A stretch of DNA of 64,000 bases, from the NCBI RefSeq assembly GCF_016860525.1, contig NZ_BNEA01000010.1, positions 1-64,000 of the forward strand, in the 5' to 3' direction. Shown one piece after another: positions 26,751-36,300 of this stretch (the stretch's first letter is position 1; every line of letters begins with the position of its first letter). The translations under genes were made by a program, and so were the position numbers. This stretch comes from Streptomyces rubradiris. GTDB lineage: Bacteria > Actinomycetota > Actinomycetes > Streptomycetales > Streptomycetaceae. The notes beneath the pieces were generated by a model that was given only the letters and a program-made list of their open reading frames with translations, was not told where the DNA came from and did no database searches.

Positions 26751-26924
26751 TCAGGCGACGTTGGTGACGCAGGCGCCGCAGGTGGTACCGCAGTTGTCGT
26801 CGGTCAGGTTGGTCAGCCCGGCGGCGTCGGAGACCTCCAGCAGGCTGACGTTCAAGGTGAACCCGTCCTCCTGGGCCACGGGCTCCTGGACCTGGGTGGT
26901 GCTCTGCGTGACGTTGTGCGTCAT
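26751..26924 (-). CDS. FxLD-family lanthipeptide precursor, 57 residues
   Basis: This small gene encodes a leader ending near residue 38 and a C-terminal core. The leader carries FTLNVSLLEV, an FxL(D/N) motif recognised by LanB-type enzymes. The core is TDDNCGTTCGACVTNVA, with three cysteines at 44, 48 and 51 and threonines at 41, 46, 47 and 54. AGGAG lies 5 bases before ATG 26924. The following dehydratase, cyclase and methyltransferase would make lanthionine rings and modify an aspartate. Asn in place of Asp in the FxLD motif is a small deviation. Confidence 0.9.
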   Translation of the reverse strand: MTHNVTQSTTQVQEPVAQEDGFTLNVSLLEVSDAAGLTNLTDDNCGTTCGACVTNVA

Positions 26925-27121
26925 GTCAACTCCTGTTTGGTTGTGGGGTGTTGCTGACTTTGTGTCGCTGCCAAAGACTGCCGGCCGGAGCGTAGCCGGA
27001 GGGCTGGCCCCGTTCGCCGGGTTCTGGCCAACCCGACGCGAAGCCGCGGCGGGAAGTTTTTCCGGTCTCAGCTGGGCAGGCGGGCCGGGGCCGGGGAAGG
27101 CGCGGTCCGGTAGTGATGTGG

Positions 27122-27742
27122 TCAGCTCCCCGCGAGGGGCTGGTCGGTGATGGCGAATGCGAGGTGGGCCGAGTAGTCCGGGGTGGACACATCGTGCTCG
27201 ACACCCTGGGGGATGAGCAGCACGTCGCCGGTCTGGGTGAGCACCTCACGGGGCTGGCCCGATGGGTCCTCCCACAGCTGCCACCTCTTCGTTCCGCGCA
27301 TCTGTAGGATCACGCCGTCCCAGTGGTCCTGGTGCCGCCCCATCGTGGTGTCCTGCCGATGTGACTCGTACAGCGAGCAGACCACACGGCGTCGCACCAT
27401 CCCGGCCAGCCGTAGGCTGATCAGTGACGGCCAGCCGTCCGATCGCGTCTCGATGCTCTCCATGACCCGCGTACGCGGCCGCGCCGCGTACCGCCGGGCG
27501 AGCGCCGCCTCATCGGTCTCCCGCTGGAAGTCGTCGCCGGCCACGAGAGTGACGCTCTGTTCGGGCCCCCGCGCGCCGGGATCACTGGGCAGCGGAAGCG
27601 ACACCGCCTCCTCCTCCGGGATCACCGAAGGGAGGTGGGTGAGCGACATTCCATGGGGACGCCAACGCGGCACCACTACCGAGCTGAACGGCGTCCAGAC
27701 GGCGGAGGCGATACGGCGGTGCTCGTCTTCTCGCGCGGTCAC
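27122..27742 (-). CDS. JmjC/cupin-like putative Fe(II)/2OG oxygenase
   Basis: The 206-residue protein has a double-stranded beta-helix pattern. HQDHWDGVILQMRGTKRWQLW carries an HxD metal pair. A distal histidine follows in GDVLLIPQGVEHDVST. This resembles JmjC/ribosomal-oxygenase-like cupins. GTG 27742 overlaps the stop of the previous gene (GTGA), so it is made together with that protein. Position just before the precursor suggests a tailoring hydroxylase for the FxLD peptide, but substrate and activity are unproven. Confidence 0.7.
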   Translation of the reverse strand: MTAREDEHRRIASAVWTPFSSVVVPRWRPHGMSLTHLPSVIPEEEAVSLPLPSDPGARGPEQSVTLVAGDDFQRETDEAALARRYAARPRTRVMESIETRSDGWPSLISLRLAGMVRRRVVCSLYESHRQDTTMGRHQDHWDGVILQMRGTKRWQLWEDPSGQPREVLTQTGDVLLIPQGVEHDVSTPDYSAHLAFAITDQPLAGS

Positions 27743-28095
27743 CGACTGATCACGCCGGGGGACATCAAGTGGTCTTTGCCGCTCTTGAACCAGACAGTGG
27801 CCTGTGGGGACTGTGCGTACGAGACGAGCTCCTGGTCGTTCGGGTCGATGACCCGGGCGGCGTGGAGCACGGCTCCGGTGTTCACCTCGGTCAGCTTGCG
27901 CCCACGCAGTTCCACGACGCCGCTGACCGGGTTGAACTCCTGGACGATAACCTCGCCTTCGCCAACGGGTACCTCGTCCTGGACCGCGAGAAGCCGGAAT
28001 CCGCTTCCGGCGGGGTGGGCCGCGAGCAGGTCCCGCACTCGCGCGAGCAGGTCGGCTTCCTGGGATACGAGAGTCTCGGGAGTGGTGATGGTCAT
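27739..28095 (-). CDS. Hypothetical 118-residue protein in FxLD cluster
   Basis: ATG 28095 is preceded by AGGAGG. The soluble product begins with a helical region (about residues 8-30), and a beta-rich part follows. I do not recognise a family. It lies in a coupled pair with the oxygenase-like gene and upstream of the lanthipeptide precursor, so a role as recognition or tailoring partner is possible. Unlike the precursor it has no cysteine and no Ser/Thr-rich tail, so it is not a second precursor. Confidence 0.6.
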   Translation of the reverse strand: MTITTPETLVSQEADLLARVRDLLAAHPAGSGFRLLAVQDEVPVGEGEVIVQEFNPVSGVVELRGRKLTEVNTGAVLHAARVIDPNDQELVSYAQSPQATVWFKSGKDHLMSPGVISR

Positions 28096-28168
28096 GTGGG
28101 TTGCCTCCTGGGTGGGTTGAAGGGTCAGGGTGTACTGGAACCGGGTGAGTGCCGGGCTCCAGCGGGGA

Positions 28169-28447
28169 TCACGTCTTCGAGGGCGTCCCGGGCTTGGCGC
28201 CCCTGGGGCGCAGGGTGACGTTGCCCCTGACGAGGGTCCGGTGGATCGCCCCGTAGGAGCGGCCTGTCTTCTCGCAGATGCCGCGGATGGACGTGGTCTT
28301 GTAAGCCTCGGCAACCAGCTTGGTGAAGTCGGCCCGTTTCTGGCCCGTCAGCCGGCGGCCTTTCGGGATCGGGACCAGGTCGAGGCCGGCGTCCGTCGGT
28401 GGGGTGGGTCTGCCCGTCTGCTGGGGCGTGGGTTCGGTTTCGTCCAC
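28169..28447 (-). CDS. Small helix-turn-helix protein
   Basis: The 92-residue product has a flexible N-terminus and a basic HTH segment at about residues 52-75 (IRGICEKTGRSYGAIHRTL). This is an actinomycete-type DNA-binding signature often found in small regulators near secondary-metabolite genes. It lies 73 bases upstream of the unknown 118-residue gene in the same direction. It may regulate the FxLD cluster, but no specific site is evident. Confidence 0.7.
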   Translation of the reverse strand: MDETEPTPQQTGRPTPPTDAGLDLVPIPKGRRLTGQKRADFTKLVAEAYKTTSIRGICEKTGRSYGAIHRTLVRGNVTLRPRGAKPGTPSKT

Positions 28448-28644
28448 GGGTGCTCCTTTCGAAGGGGGTGGTGTCAGGTCTACGGGTGCATCAGCTGGGT
28501 GAGGTCATCCACTGCCGGTGCATGGCGTAAGGCCAGCCAGCCGGTGTGCGTTTGGGCCAGGTCAGGCCGTCCGCGGCGGTGACCGTGCCGCATTTGCAGT
28601 GCAGGGCGAGCGCGCCGACTTGTTCGCCGACCAGCCCGGCACCG

Positions 28645-28896
28645 TTACTTCCGGTGTTCCTTACTTTTCCTGCGCTCCTGCACCTTGTCTGCGATGTCCC
28701 AGGCGACCGCTGCGGGCCAGCAGATAATGGAAACGGCCGCAATGATCGCCGTAACAGTCCAGATGACGGCCGGACCGAGCACATGCCTGAACTGCTCGAA
28801 AAGATCGGCGTATTTTTTCTTTCCTTCGTTCCAGTCTTTGGCCAAGTAGGCCACGCCGATTCCTAGCCAAATAACCAGCCACTGCGAGAAACTCAC
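28645..28896 (-). CDS. Small membrane protein, 83 residues
   Basis: Two hydrophobic segments (about residues 4-17 and 42-62) flank a charged amphipathic stretch, and the C-terminus is strongly basic. GTG 28896 is preferred because GGAAAG lies about 6 bases upstream. The frame could open at 28941, but the extra residues look non-coding. Base composition is lower in GC than its neighbours, hinting at a different origin. An immunity or export role near the lanthipeptide genes is possible but not shown. Confidence 0.55.
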   Translation of the reverse strand: MSFSQWLVIWLGIGVAYLAKDWNEGKKKYADLFEQFRHVLGPAVIWTVTAIIAAVSIICWPAAVAWDIADKVQERRKSKEHRK

Positions 28897-28969
28897 GTGC
28901 TTTCCTGCCACTTTCTGGATCAGATGCGTAGAGCGCGTCAAGAGGACGCCGGGTAACTGAGCGCGGGGG

Positions 28970-29860
28970 TCATGCCAGCCTCTTGGCAGCCGAGGCGGAC
29001 CGTGCCGGGCCGCAGCCTCCGCCCGTGGTCCGGATGCGTGGTCGGCTGGCGGCCTGCCGCAAGTGGTGAACGCTGTCCAGCGGTGTCCGCGCGCGGAGGG
29101 CGGCCAGCTCGATCATCTGCCGTTCCGGACGTGCCAGTTGACCGTTGCGCGCCCAGGGCTCTTGCCCCAGGGCGTGCATCACGTACAGCTGGCGACGCCG
29201 GCACTCTGCCGCGCTCGTCTCCGAGATCCCCGCCGTCAGCGACCACTCGGTCAACAGCCCGTCTGGAACGTTGAGGTCGCCGGGAACGAGACGAACGGTA
29301 AGAGCCCGGCGCCCGATCAGGGCAATCAGGCGGGCGAGATGCTGCACAGGTGTCCGGTCCAGTGCGGGCTCGTGCAGCAGCAGCATCGTCCGGCACCGGT
29401 ACTGAGCGCGACCCGGAATGGGAGCGGCAGGAGCCGCGAGGTCGAACGCGAGCCGGAGCGGACCGGTGCTGAGCAGCACGGCTTCCTGGGCGGCCGCCTT
29501 CAACGCCATCATCCACGAACTGCGCTGGAAGACCTGATGGTGTGTCTCATGCACGTGCCCGCCCGACAGCAAGACCGTGACTGCCTGCGCTTCTTGTCCG
29601 GCTCCGTAGATGTCCAGCAGCGTCCGGGCGACATCCCTCTCCAGGGGGCGCCGCGCCAACTCGATGCCGTACAGCCGCCTGTCCGAGATGCCCGTGCGCT
29701 CCTGGACGCGCTGGTAGGACAGGTTCGCCTGGATGCGGTAGTAGCGCAGCAGGGCGCCCGTGGCCAGGTGCGGAACGGAAGGGATCGGGCATCGCTTGGG
29801 CGGACGGTCGTCCCCCGCTATCGGCTCGTGGGCGTGGGGATCAGGCGGGCAATGGTTCAC
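28970..29860 (-). CDS. XRE-family transcriptional regulator
   Basis: The 296-residue protein has an N-terminal Cro/C1-type helix-turn-helix (about residues 36-75, LRYYRIQANLSYQRVQERTG). A larger C-terminal effector-like domain follows, as in the abundant Streptomyces XRE/DUF5753-type regulators. It starts 26 bases after the nuclease-like gene and faces the lanthipeptide cluster, so it is a candidate pathway regulator. An arginine-rich C-terminal tail of about 25 residues is unusual. Confidence 0.75.
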   Translation of the reverse strand: MNHCPPDPHAHEPIAGDDRPPKRCPIPSVPHLATGALLRYYRIQANLSYQRVQERTGISDRRLYGIELARRPLERDVARTLLDIYGAGQEAQAVTVLLSGGHVHETHHQVFQRSSWMMALKAAAQEAVLLSTGPLRLAFDLAAPAAPIPGRAQYRCRTMLLLHEPALDRTPVQHLARLIALIGRRALTVRLVPGDLNVPDGLLTEWSLTAGISETSAAECRRRQLYVMHALGQEPWARNGQLARPERQMIELAALRARTPLDSVHHLRQAASRPRIRTTGGGCGPARSASAAKRLA

Positions 29861-29886
29861 GGAGGTTTTCCTGTCGGGTGAGGCGG

Positions 29887-30807
29887 TCAGCGGGTGGGCG
29901 CGGGCTCGCAGAGGGTGGCGAGGTCGAACACCGCGAAGAGGAGCGCGTGGTCACTGACCTGCTTGACCTTCTCGGTGGCCACCACCTCGAAGCGGATCAG
30001 AGCTCGTGCGATGTCGGGGGTGCCGAGAATCCAGTCGATCCGCTGCGGGGGGCCTTGGTCGAGACGTTTCAGGCTCGCAGTGGGCGCGAGGGCGCCGTGC
30101 TGGTCGAGGTCGGTGCCGCCGTGCTGGCCGAGGTCGGTGCCGGCGTGCAGGCCGAGGTCGACGTAGATCCCGTTACCGGTGAGGATCTCGCTCGGCCGTG
30201 TGTCCGAGACCCGCTCGCCGTTGGGCCCCGGGATGGTGCGGTGCTGGTAGTGGACGCGGTCCTTGACCTGGGTCCAGTCCGGGAGCGCTACGGCTTCCAG
30301 ATCCGTGCGGTGTGGGTAGCTGTTGGCGTCCATTCCGATCATGACGCTGCGGCGGCGGTCGGCGAGGGTGGTGAGCCGCCTCGCCTCGGTCGCGCGCATG
30401 TCCGGGTCGAAGTGGCACAAGTGGGCCGAGGCCAGGTGCAACTTCTTGTTGCTGCCCTTGGGGCGGACGGTCAGATCGAGGATGGCCTTCCAGGGCAGGT
30501 CATGCTCGGTCTCCCGGACCATCTCGAACAGGTCGAGGTCGATCATCACGCCGACCGGCTTGAGGCTGCGTCCTTCCCGTGGCCGGGTCATGAACGGCAT
30601 GAGCCCGCCGATGGCTCTCGCCTCGTCGTAGAGGTCGGCCTTCCCGTCGTGCCAGGCACGCCAGAGTTCCTGCCGGAACACGATGTGAGGGCGGAGGGAG
30701 CGGAGGATCCTGTGGAAGAGAGGACGGTTATCTTCGGTCCCGTTCCGGCCCCGGCCGTTTCTCTCAACGTTCCAGCAGACGACGCGCAGTTCGCCGGTCA
30801 AGGCCAA
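29887..30807 (-). CDS. Endonuclease/exonuclease/phosphatase-family protein
   Basis: This 306-residue EEP-fold protein would cleave phosphodiester or phosphomonoester bonds. The metal and catalytic motifs appear in order: VCWNVERN, SAHLCHFDP, GMDANS and a terminal SDHALL. A short tandem repeat (AGTDLGQHGGTDLDQHG) is inserted at about residues 215-237, encoded by an imperfect 24-bp DNA repeat. EEP proteins are not usual lanthipeptide enzymes, so its place in this operon is unexplained. It could be a self-protection, signalling or unrelated gene. Confidence 0.75.
   Translation of the reverse strand: MALTGELRVVCWNVERNGRGRNGTEDNRPLFHRILRSLRPHIVFRQELWRAWHDGKADLYDEARAIGGLMPFMTRPREGRSLKPVGVMIDLDLFEMVRETEHDLPWKAILDLTVRPKGSNKKLHLASAHLCHFDPDMRATEARRLTTLADRRRSVMIGMDANSYPHRTDLEAVALPDWTQVKDRVHYQHRTIPGPNGERVSDTRPSEILTGNGIYVDLGLHAGTDLGQHGGTDLDQHGALAPTASLKRLDQGPPQRIDWILGTPDIARALIRFEVVATEKVKQVSDHALLFAVFDLATLCEPAPTR
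30097..30160. repeat. 24-bp tandem repeat inside the EEP gene
   Basis: Units at 30097-30120, 30121-30144 and a partial one at 30145-30160 differ by a few bases. They keep the reading frame, encoding 8-residue repeats rich in Gly-Thr-Asp-Leu and His. Confidence 0.7.
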
Positions 30808-30868
30808 GGTGGCTTCCTTTCATCGTGTGTTCAGCGGGGGCGGTGAGCGGTGTAGGGGGTTCGGGCGG

Positions 30869-31375
30869 TCAGCGCTGGGGTCGCGCAGCCTTGAGCGGCG
30901 GGCGGTGCGGCAGGCCGGCAGAGTGCCGTGAGGGCTTTCCGTCCAGGGCCGCACGCAGCTGTTCGAGGGAAGTGAAGCCACGCTCCGGTGGGACGACCCA
31001 GCGCACGTCCCTGCGTGTCGTGGTGTGCGGCGGGGGGACGGCGATTGGTGTGCCGGGGCGTAGCAGCCGGATCCCGGGTGCCCACAGGCCGGGTTCGGCC
31101 GGGCCCGGCGGCAGCAGGACCCACCAGGCGCGGATGGTGTCGTGTGCCAGGACCGCACCGGCGTTGTCGCCGAGAAGCTGGAGCGCCGGTGCGCCGATGT
31201 CTGCGCGCATGCGGACCGCGTGGAAGAAGTCACCACACGCGACAGTGCGCGTCCAGGACTGTGGGACCCACTGGACGGTGGGGTCCGGCAGGGGCAGAGG
31301 CCAGGTGTAGGAGGGCGGGTCCTGTCGGAAGCGGCCGCCGCCGACGACGGGCCGCCTCGGTGTCACCGGGGTCAC
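30869..31375 (-). CDS. Hypothetical protein, paralogue of the product at 36718-37154
   Basis: The 168-residue protein starts at GTG 31375 after GAAAGGA. A middle region reads AVLAHDTIRAWWVLLPPG, with a later VPP...VRWVVPP. The same order (GWIFAHGGAWGIFLPARS, then LPP) is seen in the gene next to the P450, so the two are probable paralogues within one operon. I do not recognise the family. It may belong to the set of small Streptomyces proteins that accompany LanB-like genes. Confidence 0.6.
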   Translation of the reverse strand: MTPVTPRRPVVGGGRFRQDPPSYTWPLPLPDPTVQWVPQSWTRTVACGDFFHAVRMRADIGAPALQLLGDNAGAVLAHDTIRAWWVLLPPGPAEPGLWAPGIRLLRPGTPIAVPPPHTTTRRDVRWVVPPERGFTSLEQLRAALDGKPSRHSAGLPHRPPLKAARPQR

Positions 31376-31445
31376 ATCGGGTCCTTTCTGCCGCCGGGCC
31401 GGGGTGCGCGGCCGCGAGGAGCGGCCCTTCGGCGGCACAGGGGTG

Positions 31446-33296
31446 TCACTGGGGGGCGGGTGCTGCGGACAGGTCCGCTTCGGTGCTGCGCTGCGCCGGA
31501 AGGGACAGCGGTTCGGGGGTCGAGAACCGGCGCACGGCGACGAGGATCAGGCCGATGTGACTGAACGCCTGCGGGTAGTTCCCCACCTGGCGCTTGAGCC
31601 GCGGGTCCCATTCCTCGGCGAGCAGTCCGAGGTCGCCGCGCAGCGCGAGGAGCTTGTCGAACAGCTGGCGGGCTTCGTCCTCCCGGCCGATCATCGCCAG
31701 GTCGTCCGCCATCCAGAACGTGCATAGCAGGAAGGCGCCTTCGTCGCCGGGCAGGCCGTCGACGCCTGCGTCCTCGCCCTTGGTGGGGTAGCGCTCGATG
31801 AAGCCGTCCGGGGTGGACAGTTCGCGCTGGATCGCCTCGATGGTGCCGATCACCCGCTTGTCGTCCGGCGGCAGGAAGCCCATCTGCGGGATCAGCAGCA
31901 GCGAGGCGTCCAGTTCCTTGGAGCCGTAGGACTGGGTGAAGGTGTTGCGCACCGGGTCGTAGCCCTTCTCGCACACCTCCCGCCAGATGGTGTCGCGCAG
32001 CTTCCGCCAGCGCTCCAGCGGGCCGGTCGCGTCCCCCGACTGGATCAGCTTGATGACGCGGTCGAGGGCGACCCAGACCATGACCTTGGAGTGCACGAAG
32101 TGCCGGGCTGGGCCGCGCACCTCCCAGATTCCCGCGTCGGGCACGCTCCAGAGCTGCTCCAGCTGGGTGACGAGCCCCACCATCAGCCTGGTTGCCTCGG
32201 GGTCGGGTTCGAGGCCGGCCAGGTGAGCCTGGTACAGGGCGTCGATGACCTCGCCGTAGACGTCCAGCTGGAGCTGGGTGGCGGCGCCGTTGCCGAGACG
32301 GACGGGACCGGACTTCTCGTACCCCGGGAGCCAGCCCAGCTCGGTCTCGCTCAGGTCCCGCTCGCCACGGATGCCGTACATGATCTGCAGGTTCTGCAGG
32401 TCCGCGGCGATCACCCGCAGCAGCCACGCGCGCCAGGCGCGGGCCTCGTCCAGGTAGCCGAGGCACAGCAGGGCGATCATCGTCATGGCGGCGTCACGCA
32501 GCCATGTGTAGCGGTAGTCCCAGTTGCGGATCCCGCCGATCGTCTCGGGCAGGGAAGAAGTCAGTGCCGCCACGGGGGCGCCGGTCGGCGCGTGGGTGAG
32601 TGCCTTGAGCGTGATCGCCGAGCGGGTCACCGCTTCGGCGTAGGGGCCCCGGTAGGTCGACTGGGCCGCCCACGTGTGCCAGTACGCCTGCGTGCGCAGC
32701 AGGGCGTCGCGTGCGTCGGGCGGCTGCGGTGCCACGGCCGTGCCGGGCTGCCAGGTCAGGGCGAAGGTGACGCTGTCGCCCTCGCCGATCGTGAATTCCC
32801 CGCCGGCCCCGAGGGGGATGTCGGCGCTGGTGTCCAGCCAGAGCACGCCGGTGCTCACCGGGAAGACGGTGCGTCCGTCCCTCTCGCTGGGAGTGGCGGT
32901 GTGCTGCCCGTAGTTGACGGTCGCATGCAGCTCGGAGCGCATCCGTACCCGGCCGGTGATGCCCTCGACGAGCCGGATCAGCCGTGGTGCGCCCTCACCG
33001 GTGGGCATGAGGTCGGTGACACGCACGGTGCCGTGCCCGGGCAGGTGCCATTCCGTCTCCAGGATGAGTGACTGCGGCCGGTAGCGGCGGCTGCTGGCGA
33101 CCGGGGGCAGGGTGCCCTCGGCGTGTGCGGGGCCGATGCGCCAGAAGCCGTGCTGCTCGGTTCCCAGCAGGCCGGCGAAGACGGCGGAGGAGTCGAAGTC
33201 GGGCAGGCACAGCCAGTCCGTTGTGCCGTCCGGGCCGACCAGGGCGCCGGTCTGCGTGTCTCCGATGAGTGCGTAGTCCTCGATGAGGTGTGGCAT
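31446..33296 (-). CDS. Glycoside hydrolase family 15 protein (trehalase/glucoamylase-like)
   Basis: The 616-residue protein has an N-terminal beta-sandwich region (about residues 1-200) and an (alpha/alpha)6 barrel. IRNWDYRYTWLRDA and VGNYPQAFSHIGLI are typical of bacterial GH15 enzymes, several of which are trehalases. It has no signal peptide and is probably cytoplasmic. ATG 33296 is chosen. The open frame extends far upstream only inside LanB2. It lies 59 bases downstream of LanB2 and is probably co-transcribed. A glycosidase here is unusual and may be incidental. Confidence 0.9.
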   Translation of the reverse strand: MPHLIEDYALIGDTQTGALVGPDGTTDWLCLPDFDSSAVFAGLLGTEQHGFWRIGPAHAEGTLPPVASSRRYRPQSLILETEWHLPGHGTVRVTDLMPTGEGAPRLIRLVEGITGRVRMRSELHATVNYGQHTATPSERDGRTVFPVSTGVLWLDTSADIPLGAGGEFTIGEGDSVTFALTWQPGTAVAPQPPDARDALLRTQAYWHTWAAQSTYRGPYAEAVTRSAITLKALTHAPTGAPVAALTSSLPETIGGIRNWDYRYTWLRDAAMTMIALLCLGYLDEARAWRAWLLRVIAADLQNLQIMYGIRGERDLSETELGWLPGYEKSGPVRLGNGAATQLQLDVYGEVIDALYQAHLAGLEPDPEATRLMVGLVTQLEQLWSVPDAGIWEVRGPARHFVHSKVMVWVALDRVIKLIQSGDATGPLERWRKLRDTIWREVCEKGYDPVRNTFTQSYGSKELDASLLLIPQMGFLPPDDKRVIGTIEAIQRELSTPDGFIERYPTKGEDAGVDGLPGDEGAFLLCTFWMADDLAMIGREDEARQLFDKLLALRGDLGLLAEEWDPRLKRQVGNYPQAFSHIGLILVAVRRFSTPEPLSLPAQRSTEADLSAAPAPQ

Positions 33297-33355
33297 GGGT
33301 GGTGGATCCGTCTCTGGGGGTGGTGCGGCTCTTGTGTGCGGGCGCGCGGAACGGG

Positions 33356-36300
33356 TCAGGTTCCGGCGCTTCGGCGGGGGCGGGTGCTGGCCAGCGCGAC
33401 GGCCCGGGCCAGGCGCCAGGCGGCCCCGTCGGCCGCTTCTCCGGCGAGGCGGAGGTGCGCGGCCGTCAGTTCCCGCAGGACGGCGTCCACGTCCAGGTGC
33501 GGGGCGGCGTCGAGTGCGGTCCGGTAGGTGTGCAGGGCGTTGTCCCGCACGGCCCACGGGCCGTCGATGAGGGCCTGCCCGCCGGGGGTTGCGCGGAGCG
33601 CGGACCAGTCGTCGTCCGGGGCGGCCAGGGTGCGGGCCTGCTCCAGCAGCGTCCTGGGAAGCCGGTCGGCAGCCGGTGGCTTCGGCTGGGCGGACAGCCA
33701 GCGCATGCCGGCCGTGGTGCCGTGGTGGAGGCCGGCCGCGATGGCCACGACGCTCGCTGCCGCCAGTACCGGCGAGGACGGCAGCGAGTACAGGTGGGCG
33801 TGCTGGTGGGCGATGACCGCCGAGTCGGCTGCCAGGACCTCTTCTGCGGCCCACAGCGTCTTGCCCGTCCCCCACAGGCCGGTGTGCGGCCGGTACGGGG
33901 CGAAGACGGCATCGCTGACGACACCGGCGTCCACCAGGTGTCCGGCCCATGCGCCGAGCGTCCTCATCGCCCGGCCCGCCTGGGCGGGGTCGGGCAGGCG
34001 GATGGTGAGCACGGTGTGCGGCAGCTCGTCCTTGTCCCGGGGCGTGAGCCACCAGATCGCACCAGGCAGGTGCGGAGCGAGCGCGGGCAGGTGATCGACG
34101 AGCAGGGCGTGCCGGGTCTGCCGCTGGCAGTACAGCCGGACAGCCATGTACGGGGAGGCGCCGGGCAGGTGGGCCTGGCCGCGGCCGGCGAGCGGTGCGG
34201 TACGCAGGGGCGGGGCCGGCCGGCGCGGCGCGGTGGAGGAGAGGTAGGTGATGAGTTCGTGGGGCCGGCCGGCGCACCAGCCGTAGGCGTCGTCCGGCTC
34301 GGCCTCGGTGAGCGTGAGCTGACCCAGGGGCAGGTCACGTTCCAGGCGTGAGCGCAGCAGCGCGCGGTGGGCCGCGTGGTCCAGGTCCAGGCGCAGCCAG
34401 GTGTCCCACAGTTCCAGGCGGACGTTCCGGGGCAGCCGCCACCGGGTGCGCAGGGCGGCGATGGCGGTCTCCCACTCCTTCTCCGTGGCGTGGGAGCCGG
34501 GCAGGCCGGTATGGGCCAGGCGCCAGGTGGCCGGGCTGAGAATGGTGCGGCCGACGCGTACGCGGGGCAGGACGGCCAGGTGCCGGGCGGCGCCCCAGTC
34601 CCAGGCGGACAGGTTGCCGATGCTGCCGATGAGGCGGCTGCTCTGGCCGCGCTGCATCTCGTCGAGGAACCGGGCGATGGCCGGGGTCTGGCACTCGATC
34701 TGCAGCGGGTGCGGGGTGGCGGCTTCCAGCACCTGCCGGCGGGAGAGGCAGACCAGGTGCAGGCGATCGTGGTGGCAGATCACCGCGAGGTCGTCGGGCG
34801 GGATCACGCTGGGGTCCGTGTCGCGGAACTCCGACAGGGAGATCAGCGGCGCGGTCAGGCGGGGCGTGTGCGTGATGCGGGTGGCCTTGGGCAGCAGCGG
34901 GGGAAAGGCCAGCTGCACGGGCAGGGCGCCGTGCACGCTGGTCGGGCGGCGGGCCAGCATGCCCAGCAGATCGCTGGGGCTGTCCTGGCTGGCGAGCAGG
35001 GCCGCGAACCGGCCGCCGCTGAGGTGTCCCCAGCCCCGGCTGACCCGGCGCACCGCGAGCGTGAACTCACCGGCGTTCAACCCGGCCGCGGTGGCCGCGT
35101 GCACGGAGACGGCCAGCTCCACATGCGGAGGTGCGTCGGCGGAGGTGGCCGGCTCGGGACCGGCGAGCTCCTCGACGAGGTCCTCGTCCAGCACGAGTTC
35201 GCGGTCCTCGGCGACCGCACGCTGCGCGAGCGCCATCAGCAGCCGGTCCCGGCGCACCGTGTTCGGCTGGGGTGCCCGCACGGTGCCGTGGAAATCCTCG
35301 GGCAGCCCCAGACCGGTGTGCGGGTCCAACAGGTCCATCAGCGGCACCAGCACGCCCTCGCCGTAGCGGTCACGGAACCGGGCGCGGTAGCGGATCCACG
35401 CCTGGGTGCCATGCGGCTCCGGTGTGACACGGGCCAGCACGCCGGCTGCCGCCTGCGCCTCCCAGGCCACCGCGTGGGGGACCGTCACCTCCGCGTCCAG
35501 GGCCACGTCCACGGCGAGCGGGGTGGGCTGGTCAACGATTGCACGCATCCGGTCGGTGACCGTGGCGCGCTGCCGCTCGGCCTGCGCCGGCACCTGAGGC
35601 TGCTGCTGGTTGAGACAGCCGAGCTGGGCGTCGATGTCCCGCAACGCCGCGATCACATCCGCCGCCGCGGCGGACGGACTGACCCTGGCGGCTTCCAGCT
35701 CGCGCACCACGTGCCCGAGGGCGTCCTTGCTGGTGCTCGGCGGCTGGAGACTGGTCAACAGCAGCCGCCGGCTGATCAGCAGGTCCAGCAGTTCCTCGCC
35801 GCCCGTCGTGCCGAGGTCGGGATGAGCGGCGGCGAGTTCGCCGGCCACCTTCCCGTACGGCACCGGTGTGCCCGTCATCCGCACGATCGTCTGGATGGCC
35901 GGGGTGTGCCGGAGGGTGACCTCGTGGACGGCGGTACTGGCCGCCTCCAGCGCACGCTGCTGCCAGGGAAGGACCAGCCGGTCGCCACGGGCCCGGACGC
36001 CGTTGTTGATCACGACCCGAAGACGCCGTCGCACGTCCGGGTCCGCCTCCAGCTGCTGCACGACGGCAGCGAGCCAGGCCCCGTCGGCCCGGGCGAGCGT
36101 GCGGTGGTCCTCACCCCACCGGGCACGGGCCTCGGCGGCGAAGCGTCCTTCGGCAATGCCGGCGAACAGTCCGAACGGGGTGGGGCGCCACGTCGCGCGC
36201 AGGACATAGCTGAGCAGGGACAGGCCAAGACGCCGTACCTCCTCCGCGCCGACGGGCTGCTCGGCCAGGTCGTCGATCTGCCGGCCAAGGCCCGGGCTCG

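Noticed and set aside
28491..28784. Minus-strand small frame ending near 28491 with a CKCG motif
   Set aside because: The last 45 residues look protein-like, but there is no start codon outside the overlapping upstream gene. Not supported as a gene.
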